NCBI GenBank assembly: GCA_016718315.1
Contig: JADKDV010000015.1
Location: forward strand, 1 to 57,265
Length of the DNA: 57,265 bases
Direction of reading: 5' to 3'
Source of the DNA: Candidatus Obscuribacter sp.
GTDB lineage: Bacteria > Cyanobacteriota > Vampirovibrionia > Obscuribacterales > Obscuribacteraceae
Each line of letters starts with the position of its first letter. Within the stretch, counting starts at the first letter, position 1. The translations under genes were made by a program, and so were the position numbers. Under the pieces are notes generated by a model. The model searched no databases and was not told the origin of the DNA. It saw only the letters and a list, made by a program, of their open reading frames with translations. Positions 42,932 through 49,947 of the stretch are shown here, in pieces.

Positions 42932-42960
42932 ATCATAAAAGCCACTTGCCAAAGGTGTCG
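42932..42960 (-). promoter_or_regulatory. Weak candidate promoter for dnaK
   Basis: Read on the minus strand, CCGACA and TATGAT are 18 bases apart, about 60-90 bases before the dnaK ATG. The match to the housekeeping consensus is partial. No CIRCE inverted repeat is found in the 280-bp divergent region 42871-43152. Confidence 0.25.
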
Positions 42961-43152
42961 GCACTTAGCTTCCTATGATCCAATCTATTCAAGTTAAAGG
43001 TCGAGTTGGCTAATCACTAGCTTTCTTTAATCATCTATTTTGGCAATCGCCCCGCGGTTTGATGCAAATGGGCTAATGTCAAGGATGGATTGGCTTGCCA
43101 TAATGGGTCCAGTGCCTGTTATATCAGTATTACCCTTGCAAAGATTGGTCCC

Positions 43153-44253
43153 ATGCGTTTATTTGTCCTGCTTTTGAGCTTCATTTGCCTTATTTGTCTG
43201 TCTGGTCCGTCAGTTTTGGCCAGCTCCAGCAAAGGCAATAATAAGACTTTAGCCATTGAGGACATGCCGGATCCAACCGCTGCTTTGCGGCTCATCCCCG
43301 GTCTCACTGTGACTATGCACATCTGGGAAGGGCTCGATACCCACTGGAATCAAGTGGGAGACTATGACTTTGTCGCCAGAATCGCCGAGACAGAGCCCCA
43401 GGGGGCTTTTATATATGATTGGCAAATGAGCGAACCAGCCGGTGGTTCGGGCTCTCGCCGGGTCGAAGCAGTGGATGTGAAACACAGCCGTAAGGTCAGT
43501 CTGTTTTATCCCAAGCACGAAGTTTGCACGCTGGTGGGCTATACCAACGTTGTGAGAGTGTCCGATGACCTCTTTGCCGACCTTAAGAAGGGCAAAAATA
43601 GTGACTTTGCTCTAGATGGACCAGAATCAGTCCAGATTAACCATGCCGAAACTGTCCAACTACCCCGCAGTGTCAGGGGCGAAGGCACAGAAATGGTAAC
43701 CATCAAAATAGAGGGTAAAGAGCGCAAGGTCCGCTGTGTCAAAGCAGTTTGCGATAACGGCTGGACCTACTGGGTCCTCGATAATGCGCGCCTGCCGCTC
43801 TTGGTCCAGGGCAATGCACCCTTTAGATGGGTAGCATCGCTCACTGGTGTGGACGACATGAGTGACGCCAGTCGCGAGGCCAAAAATATCTATGATCAGC
43901 TGCGCAACGGCGGAGTCGCCACCAGCTATCTCATCCTCTTTGACTTTGATAGCGATAAGTTAAGACCAAACAGTAAGAATATTTTGAGAGAACTCAGCAC
44001 CTATCTCAAAAAAGATAGTGGCATCAAGCTCCAGGTGGAGGGACATACCTGCACAATTGGTGGCTACGATTACAACATGTCGCTATCCAATAGACGGGCA
44101 CTCTCAGTCAAGCGTTATCTCACCGAATCCTGTGGTATTGGTGCCGGTCGCCTCAAGTCTCAGGGCTTTGGCTACACCAAACCAGAAAAATCAAATGCCA
44201 CCGCCAGTGGTAGAGCGCGCAACAGACGAGTGATATTTAGAGAGATAAAATAG
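43153..44253 (+). CDS. Exported OmpA-like peptidoglycan-binding protein
   Basis: ATG 43153 starts a signal peptide (LFVLLLSFICLICLSGPSVL); the frame extends upstream to 43090. Residues about 30-230 are a unique beta-rich region. The C-terminal 110 residues are an OmpA_C domain (LFDFDSDKLRPNSKNIL, LQVEGHTCTIGGYDYNMSLS, RRALSVKRYL, GYTKPEKSN and NRRVIFREI), with the Asp and Arg that hold peptidoglycan diaminopimelate. It links envelope layers. Divergent from dnaK and convergent with the DUF1963 gene. Confidence 0.85.
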   Translation: MRLFVLLLSFICLICLSGPSVLASSSKGNNKTLAIEDMPDPTAALRLIPGLTVTMHIWEGLDTHWNQVGDYDFVARIAETEPQGAFIYDWQMSEPAGGSGSRRVEAVDVKHSRKVSLFYPKHEVCTLVGYTNVVRVSDDLFADLKKGKNSDFALDGPESVQINHAETVQLPRSVRGEGTEMVTIKIEGKERKVRCVKAVCDNGWTYWVLDNARLPLLVQGNAPFRWVASLTGVDDMSDASREAKNIYDQLRNGGVATSYLILFDFDSDKLRPNSKNILRELSTYLKKDSGIKLQVEGHTCTIGGYDYNMSLSNRRALSVKRYLTESCGIGAGRLKSQGFGYTKPEKSNATASGRARNRRVIFREIK

Positions 44254-44254
44254 G

Positions 44255-44298
44255 CAGGAGCAAATATTGGTCAGAATCCAATATTAGTCAGGAGCAAA
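44255..44298. repeat. Hairpin flanked by 10-base direct repeats
   Basis: AATATTGG (44263-44270) pairs with CCAATATT (44278-44285) around tcagaat. The hairpin sits between two copies of CAGGAGCAAA (44255-44264, 44289-44298). It lies between convergent gene ends and may serve as a terminator; the second repeat is inside the DUF1963 coding end. Confidence 0.5.
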
Positions 44299-45145
44299 AG
44301 AGCCAGGCGTGCTCAAAGCTTTTGATGGCGATGTCCTCGTCTTTGGCGAGGATGCAGACTGTACTTTCTTCGCTATCTGCACCAGTAACTCTTTCGTCTA
44401 GATTTAAAAAGAGCTTGTAATCCTGGCAGTGCTCTATCAGGTGCTTGTAGTGCCAGTCGCTTGCCCTCTCCGGGCTGTAGGTAATGCCGCTGGCGCTAAA
44501 AGATGCCATCTCTTTTAGCTCATTGAGACCACTTTTGTAGCCGCCCATCTGGTGGCATCCCGGTGGTATGGCGGACTGGTTAAAATCTCTCGTCCACTGA
44601 CAGAGACCATCTAGTAGTTTGGCTTTACTCTCTGGGTTAGCTTTAAAATGTGTTTCTATTAGCCCATCTAGCCAGTTTGCATCAGGGTTAATGGTAAATG
44701 TGGCGCTGCCTGTCAGGTAGTTAGGCTCTCCCAAAATCGGACCGTCATGCTTTTGCAGTTTGTCGCGACTGGTTTCTGGCAGGTAGGCAAGATTAAAGCT
44801 GTGACGCTCCTTGGGTAGGATAGTGGCGCGGTTATGGGCTCTAAAAATGAGCAAAAAGCCTTCATTTGGCATGGACGGCAGAGGCGGCAGGCTATTGAAG
44901 TCAAGTTGAGCGACAAAAGTCATCTTGTGCCCGGGCTTATCGAGGGGCCAGCGGAAGTTGGCAGGAGCCATCGGGCTGCCGCCGACAAAGGTCAGTCCCT
45001 CGCCAAGACGCTGCAAACAGATACTGGCCGCAACGCCCCCTTTGAGTGCTTGTGCCAGGCTGCCAGCCTCACTTTTAAGTGGGCTTAATAGGTCGGCGAG
45101 ATTTTGTTGCAACTGACTTTGCGATTTCATTTTTTCAATAGCCAT
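44288..45145 (-). CDS. DUF1963 (YwqG-like) protein
   Basis: ATG 45145 is the likely start; the frame extends to 45181. About 285 residues with the YwqG-type marks: LTFVGGSPMAPANFRWPLD, KMTFVAQLDFNSLPPLPS, PNEGFLLIF, and PPGCHQMGGYKS near the C-terminus. The family is widespread but without known activity. No signal peptide, so cytoplasmic. Divergent from the operon that starts at 45163, with overlapping promoter space of under 20 bp. Confidence 0.75.
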   Translation of the reverse strand: MAIEKMKSQSQLQQNLADLLSPLKSEAGSLAQALKGGVAASICLQRLGEGLTFVGGSPMAPANFRWPLDKPGHKMTFVAQLDFNSLPPLPSMPNEGFLLIFRAHNRATILPKERHSFNLAYLPETSRDKLQKHDGPILGEPNYLTGSATFTINPDANWLDGLIETHFKANPESKAKLLDGLCQWTRDFNQSAIPPGCHQMGGYKSGLNELKEMASFSASGITYSPERASDWHYKHLIEHCQDYKLFLNLDERVTGADSEESTVCILAKDEDIAIKSFEHAWLFCS

Positions 45146-45162
45146 TCTGCTAACATTTAAAA

Positions 45163-45579
45163 ATGAATAACAGATTCTCAAACAAATTCATAGCGCCAGT
45201 TTTTAGCTTGTTTTTTACCGCCGTGCCTACATTGGTGCTGGCTCAAGATGCAGCTAAAGCATTGGAGAGCTATAGCGGTTATTTGATAGACCGCTCCTGT
45301 GCCGCCCAAATCAAAATGGACAATTTTCGCCAGCATATTGATCCGATGGGTGCCATCAATAAGCACACTCGTCACTGCTCCTTAGAGCCATCATGCTGTG
45401 AGGCAGGATATAGTCTTTATAGCCAGGGTAAGTGGTTTGACCTTGATCCTAAAGGCAACGAGATGGCTAAGAAGCTCTTTGAAGCTAGTAAAAAAGAAAC
45501 TGGACAACTGTTTAAAATCCAGGGAGTATTCAAGCGCAACGAATTGCGTGTAAGTAATATCGCAGAGGTGGCTAAATGA
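45163..45579 (+). CDS. Exported Cys-containing protein of unknown function
   Basis: 138 residues. The signal peptide is FIAPVFSLFFTAVPTLVLAQ. The mature part has GYLIDRSCA, NKHTRHCSLEPSCCEAGYSL and GKWFDLDPKGNEMAKKLFE. This pattern (GYLxDxxC ... HTRxC ... PSC ... GYxL) recurs in exported proteins of other bacteria, but I know no function for it. The stop overlaps the start of the PEBP gene by four bases (ATGA), so the two are coupled. Confidence 0.7.
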   Translation: MNNRFSNKFIAPVFSLFFTAVPTLVLAQDAAKALESYSGYLIDRSCAAQIKMDNFRQHIDPMGAINKHTRHCSLEPSCCEAGYSLYSQGKWFDLDPKGNEMAKKLFEASKKETGQLFKIQGVFKRNELRVSNIAEVAK

Positions 45580-46100
45580 AAATCCAGGCTGCCTTGATTT
45601 GCTCTGTCGCTGCTGCTTGCGTGGTTCTTGGTGCCCAGGCAAAAGAGACTCTCAGTGTTAGCACTACTGCCTTTGCTCCCAATGCCGTGGTGCCCGCCAA
45701 GTACACCGGTGATGGTGCCGATGTTTCGCCTGCTATAACCTGGTCGGATGTACCAAAGGGTACAGTCAGTATCGCTGTCAGCTGTGAAGACCCAGATGCT
45801 CCAGCCGGTACATGGTGGCACTGGTTTGTCTATAACGTACCAGCATCGACAAAAGGTCTGGGCGAAGGTCTAGGACATTCTAAAGTATTTAAAGATGGCA
45901 CCATGCAGGGTACCAATGACTTTGGCAATACTGGCTATAACGGACCAGCACCGCCTGCTGGCAAAGTGCATCACTACATCTTTAAGGTCTATGCTCTAGG
46001 TACTAAATTGACTGGTGTGTTGGACAAGAATACTTTTAACCAGGCAATAAGCAAGCACGTAATGGCCGAAGGGCAAGTAGTCGGTACATACAAAAGATAG
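45576..46100 (+). CDS. Exported YbhB/YbcL-type PEBP family protein
   Basis: 174 residues. A signal peptide (QAALICSVAAACVVLGAQA) precedes a full PEBP domain: YTGDGADVSPAITWSDVP, DPDAPAGTWWHWFVYNVP, GNTGYNGPAPPAGKVHHYIF. PEBP proteins bind phosphate- or phospholipid-like ligands or act as protease/kinase inhibitors; bacterial members lack a proven role. It sits between an exported Cys-rich gene (ATGA overlap) and an exported caspase-like protease gene (7-bp gap), which hints at a joint periplasmic task, perhaps as a protease inhibitor. Confidence 0.88.
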   Translation: MKIQAALICSVAAACVVLGAQAKETLSVSTTAFAPNAVVPAKYTGDGADVSPAITWSDVPKGTVSIAVSCEDPDAPAGTWWHWFVYNVPASTKGLGEGLGHSKVFKDGTMQGTNDFGNTGYNGPAPPAGKVHHYIFKVYALGTKLTGVLDKNTFNQAISKHVMAEGQVVGTYKR

Positions 46101-46107
46101 GTATTAG

Positions 46108-47514
46108 ATGCTACCGCGCTCAATCAAAAGACGAGCTTGTGCATTATTGGTAGCAGGTCTTGCTTTTGTTTGTCTCCCGGCTTTTGCTCAAGAGCAGAGT
46201 GGTAGCCCGGGCAATGGCGGGTCTGGCAATGATAACGCCGTCAATAACAATTCAGTCAATAATAATCCGGTCAAGGACAAATGGGCTGTTGTGGTCGGTG
46301 TCTCACAGTTTAAAGATAAGAGCATCAATCTCAAATATCCTGCCAAGGACGCCATCGATTTCAGCCGCTTCCTCACCACAGAGGGACATTTTGCTCCTGA
46401 CCATGTCAAAGTCCTGGTCAATGAGCAAGCTACAAGAGAGCAAATACTCGATGTCATTGGCGATAAATGGTTGCCGAGACTTGCTCATCCAGATGACCTT
46501 GTGGTGATTTTTATTTCCACCCACGGCAGCCCATCCAATATGGATATTGGTGGTGTCAATTATCTAATTGCTTACGATACTGATAAAGAGCGTTTGTATT
46601 CCACAGGGCTCGCTATGCAAGACCTCTGTCGTATTATCAAGGACCGAGTGCACTCAGACCGTACACTCCTTGTGCTTGACGCCTGCCACAGTGGTGCCAC
46701 CAGTCCCGATGGCAAAGGCATAGTACGTAAAAGCAATGTGGATGCCGGTGAAATAGCCCAGGGCACAGGACAGATGGTGATTTGCTCCAGTGCTCCAGAT
46801 CAGGTCTCCTGGGAGTCCAAGCAGAGTGCCAATAGTGTCTTTACCAGGCGCTTGATAGAGTCATTTAAAAGTAAAGGTGATAAGACCAGTGTCACTGATG
46901 CTTTTAATTATCTAAAAGAACAAGTCGAAGACGAAGTCTTGCGCGATCGCGGTCAGATGCAAACTCCAGTACTTAAGACGCTTTGGCAGGGCGATGGCTT
47001 GCTGCTCTCGGCCAAGCCAGTCTCTCCCCGTCCTGGCTTTAAGGAAGCACCTGTGGCAGTGCCGGTCGATAGAGCACCGGCAGCGGTGGTAGTGGAGAAA
47101 TCACCTCCGGCAGTGGCTACCACTGTAAAGGCATCGGTGCCACCTCCAGCGGTAGCGCCTCAACTCAGTGGTGCTGAGGCCCTCAGCGCCTTGCGTCAGC
47201 ATTTTGTCAAAATGGCTCTGGGGCAATCAAAGTCAGCCTATGATGATTTTACTGAGACAATCAAAAAGATCAATCCATTTGAGCGCTACCAAGTCAATCT
47301 GCGTCGTCAAAAATATCTGCCAGCAGTGGCTAACTTACCTGCTCAGGACTTTAGAGTAGGTAGTGTCACCGCAAGTAGTGCGCAGATATTTTTTAACGAA
47401 AAGAATATGACCGGTATCCCTATGTACTGGCGCTATACCCTTGTTGCAAGAGGTAACCGCTGGCTCATTGATAGCTACAAAGTAGTTGATGCGAAGACTT
47501 TTAGTGGTCGTTGA
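46108..47514 (+). CDS. Exported caspase-like (metacaspase, C14) protease
   Basis: 468 residues. Signal peptide 1-27 (ALLVAGLAFVCLPAFAQ), an Asn/Gly-rich linker, and then the caspase fold (residues 57-310): KWAVVVGVSQFKDKSINLKY, VVIFISTHGSP with catalytic His139, and LLVLDACHSGATS with catalytic Cys193. A Pro/Val-rich linker (320-355) joins a C-terminal domain (360-468; ALSALRQHFVKMALGQSKS, RYTLVARGNRWLIDSYKV) that looks NTF2- or DUF4878-like. Bacterial metacaspases cleave after Arg/Lys. Export to the periplasm is notable. Third gene of a coupled operon with PEBP. Confidence 0.88.
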   Translation: MLPRSIKRRACALLVAGLAFVCLPAFAQEQSGSPGNGGSGNDNAVNNNSVNNNPVKDKWAVVVGVSQFKDKSINLKYPAKDAIDFSRFLTTEGHFAPDHVKVLVNEQATREQILDVIGDKWLPRLAHPDDLVVIFISTHGSPSNMDIGGVNYLIAYDTDKERLYSTGLAMQDLCRIIKDRVHSDRTLLVLDACHSGATSPDGKGIVRKSNVDAGEIAQGTGQMVICSSAPDQVSWESKQSANSVFTRRLIESFKSKGDKTSVTDAFNYLKEQVEDEVLRDRGQMQTPVLKTLWQGDGLLLSAKPVSPRPGFKEAPVAVPVDRAPAAVVVEKSPPAVATTVKASVPPPAVAPQLSGAEALSALRQHFVKMALGQSKSAYDDFTETIKKINPFERYQVNLRRQKYLPAVANLPAQDFRVGSVTASSAQIFFNEKNMTGIPMYWRYTLVARGNRWLIDSYKVVDAKTFSGR

Positions 47515-47565
47515 GAGTGGTTTGTAGTGCGTTGGCTTAGTTAAGTTCTTGTGGGTGTTATAGCT

Positions 47566-48044
47566 ATGATGCTAAATCAAAATGACAATTTACCCGCAAA
47601 GCAAGGCTTTCGTACTTCTATCAAAGAGTTGATAGTAAGGAGAATTGTCTTTTCGATATCAGCCATAATTTCAATTTTATTGGGATCTATAGGAATTGCC
47701 GACGTTGTGCATCTTTGCACTGGTAAACTTCCTGTCGATTATCTCGTTAGCGCAATAGCGGCTTTGCTTTTCTCTTTTTCTTTTCCTTTATTGCTCTGCA
47801 TCAATATCGACTTATTTGCACTCTGACAGAGTTTGAGAGAGAATGCACCATATTAGCATTTGCGAAAAGGCAGGGCGGTGTGGTGTCCTTGCCTGCAGTT
47901 GCTCTGAACTGCTCTCTTAGAATTGCTGACGCTGTGAATGTACTCAACAGTTTGACTAGTAGAGGTGTTTGCATTTTGGACGTTAGTGACAACGGCGATT
48001 TGCTTTATTGTTTTCCGCTTTTGAAGGATTTGCCTTCTTCGTAG
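47566..48044 (+). pseudogene. Membrane protein with winged-helix tail, frameshifted
   Basis: ATG 47566 (GTG 47551 also possible) reads through a basic start and two membrane helices (IVFSISAIISILLGSIGIAD, LVSAIAALLFSFSFPLLLC) to a stop at 47826. From about 47780 another frame continues the protein: LTEFERECTILAFAKRQGG, VSLPAVALNCSLRIADAV, NVLNSLTSRGVCILDVSD, NGDLLYCFPLL, ending at TAG 48042. That is a winged-helix-like unit as seen in two-TM regulators of cyanobacteria. The break lies in a T-rich run at 47765-47795. Either the gene is broken or a base is missing there. Confidence 0.5.
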
Positions 48045-48108
48045 GCTTGAAACAAGTTGACGGTGAAATCAGCGGATGGCTTTGGCACATCATTTCTGCT
48101 TTGTAACC

Positions 48109-48114
48109 TATAAT
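48109..48114 (+). promoter_or_regulatory. Candidate -10 box for the Rieske-like gene
   Basis: TATAAT at 48109-48114, 38 bases before the start codon. No good -35 at 17 bases; TTGGCA lies 21 bases upstream, which is too far for a standard promoter. Confidence 0.3.
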
Positions 48115-48152
48115 GGATTTGAGCACTCCTTGCAGCAACTTGGTTGGATAGC

Positions 48153-48749
48153 ATGAATGAAAAGGAACACAGCAATAATACTGAGGCTTTTCTGACCCGT
48201 CGTAGAGTACTCAAATTGATAGCAGGTGTGCCGCTTGTAGTCACCTTTGGTCTCCTGCTCTCGCCATTTTTGCGCTTCTTGCGGCCGACGCTCAAGCCTC
48301 TGGATTTACTGGGTCAGTCTGACCAGCCCATGGCCGCGACACCAATTTGCACGTTCATTGATATAGATTTCCCGAGACCCTGGTCGTGCATACCTTTTAT
48401 GTATTCTCAAAAATACGTCGAGTACAATCCAGAAGGATACGAAATCCGCAAAATACCTGGATTTATAATGCGCACAGCAAAAGATGAGATTGTCGCATTT
48501 AGTCGCATTTGCACATATTGCCGCCATAGCCAATGCGTAAACTTTGTGGAGGACACCCACGAGCTTGCCCATATACCACAATCTAAAACTCCCGTACTGG
48601 TCTGCCCATGCGATTGCAGCACGTTTGACCCTAACGACAATGGCCGTGTGTTACGCGGGCCAGCGTACCGTCCTCTACGGCGGATGACTGTTCATTTTGA
48701 CGGTGAATGTTACACCGTGACTGGTCTAGAGTCGGGTGGGATTGCCTGA
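48153..48749 (+). CDS. Rieske-type protein with altered cluster ligands
   Basis: ATG 48153 (TTG 48144 also in frame). A Tat-like signal anchor (LTRRRVLKLIAGVPLVV) carries the protein across the membrane. The C-terminal domain aligns with the Rieske proteins of quinol-cytochrome c reductases: STFDPNDNGRVLRGPAYRPL is nearly canonical. The two ligand boxes, however, read CTYCRHSQC (120-128) and CPCDC (151-155) rather than CTHxGC and CPCHGS. Both His ligands are gone from their usual places, and extra Cys appear. It may hold another cluster, or none. No cytochrome b gene is adjacent. Confidence 0.75.
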   Translation: MNEKEHSNNTEAFLTRRRVLKLIAGVPLVVTFGLLLSPFLRFLRPTLKPLDLLGQSDQPMAATPICTFIDIDFPRPWSCIPFMYSQKYVEYNPEGYEIRKIPGFIMRTAKDEIVAFSRICTYCRHSQCVNFVEDTHELAHIPQSKTPVLVCPCDCSTFDPNDNGRVLRGPAYRPLRRMTVHFDGECYTVTGLESGGIA

Positions 48750-48774
48750 TCTTAAAAAACAATCCCAAGCTCAC

Positions 48775-49947
48775 TCAACTGGGCTTTGGCATAAACTTGC
48801 TGAGGTCGCCTTTGAGCAGCGCCTCTGCCATGACTGAGGGGAATAAATCTGGGGTGGTGGCAAAGGCTGGCACATCGAGATTGGCTAAAAATGCTGCCAT
48901 GTGGTGATCGTAAGCAGGCGCACCAGTATCGTTTAGAGCAAGCAGTGCCACCAGCTTTACTCCACTAGAGACAATACGAGTAAAGCGTTTGTGCAATTGA
49001 TCTTTGTTGCCGCCCTCAATTAAGTCACTGATTAACACGAGCACTGTGTCAGTCGGTCTGACCACGAGGCTCTCGGCATAGCCCAGGGCTGAGTTGATAT
49101 CGGTACCGCCGCCCAGCTGAGTGCCAAAGATCACATCCACGGGATCGGATAGCTTGTCGGTGAGATCTACTACGGCTGTGTCAAAGACAATCAGCCTGGT
49201 ATTGACCGCTGGTATGGAGGCGAGGACAGCGGCAAATATGCTCGAATAAACAACAGAAGTGGCCATCGAACCGCTCTGGTCCACAAGCAAGATGATGTCC
49301 TTTAGACTGCTACGCTTGCGAGCAAAGCCGATTTTTTGCTGGGGGATAATCGTTTTAAAGTCTTTTTGATAGTGCTTGAGATTGGCTTTGATTGTCCTTT
49401 GCCAGTCCATCTCATTGAGGCGTGGACGATTATTGCGTTGGGCTTTGTTGAGTGCGCCTGATATGGCCTGTTGAGTCGGACTTTTTAGTTTGGCTATTAG
49501 CTCGTCGGCTACTTTGCGCACCACCAGTCTGGCTGTGGCTTTGCTCTTGGCTGGTATGGCTTGTGAGAGGCTGGCCAGTGTTGCCACCAGATTGATATCT
49601 GGGGTGAGGGTAGAGAGTAGTTCTGGCTCAGTTAGCATGCTCTTTAGATTGAGCTTTTCCATGGCGTCTTTTTGCATCACTGAGACAACAGAGCTAGGGA
49701 AATATTTGCGGATATCGCCCAGCCACCTTGCTACTTTGGGGCTACTGGCGGCAAGATTTGCGCCTCTGTCTGAGCCCTTCTGGCTTTGACCATCCTGGTC
49801 TTCGCCTTGATCATAGAGTGATGAGAGCGCATTGTCCATGGTGGCGTCATCGATGGACATACTGACACCCAGTGCGTTTTGTCCGGCAGCACCGAGGATT
49901 AGACGCCAGCGTCTCAAATTTTCTTCTTTGACTTCTTTAGTGCTCAC
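48775..49947 (-). CDS. VWA-domain protein of the MoxR-type operon (YehP-like)
   Basis: 390 residues. The C-terminal half is a von Willebrand A domain with a MIDAS motif, DQSGS (Asp223), then QLGGGTDINSALGYAE and DTVLVLISDLIEGG. The N-terminal half is helical. VWA proteins of this kind pair with MoxR ATPases as metal-chelatase-like or remodelling partners. The GTG start overlaps the end of the DUF5682 gene (GTGA). Last gene of the five-gene operon. E. coli yehP is the likely counterpart. Confidence 0.88.
   Translation of the reverse strand: MSTKEVKEENLRRWRLILGAAGQNALGVSMSIDDATMDNALSSLYDQGEDQDGQSQKGSDRGANLAASSPKVARWLGDIRKYFPSSVVSVMQKDAMEKLNLKSMLTEPELLSTLTPDINLVATLASLSQAIPAKSKATARLVVRKVADELIAKLKSPTQQAISGALNKAQRNNRPRLNEMDWQRTIKANLKHYQKDFKTIIPQQKIGFARKRSSLKDIILLVDQSGSMATSVVYSSIFAAVLASIPAVNTRLIVFDTAVVDLTDKLSDPVDVIFGTQLGGGTDINSALGYAESLVVRPTDTVLVLISDLIEGGNKDQLHKRFTRIVSSGVKLVALLALNDTGAPAYDHHMAAFLANLDVPAFATTPDLFPSVMAEALLKGDLSKFMPKPS

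Noticed and set aside
42871..43152. CIRCE element (HrcA operator) upstream of dnaK
   Set aside because: I looked for TTAGCACTC ... GAGTGCTAA and found nothing close.
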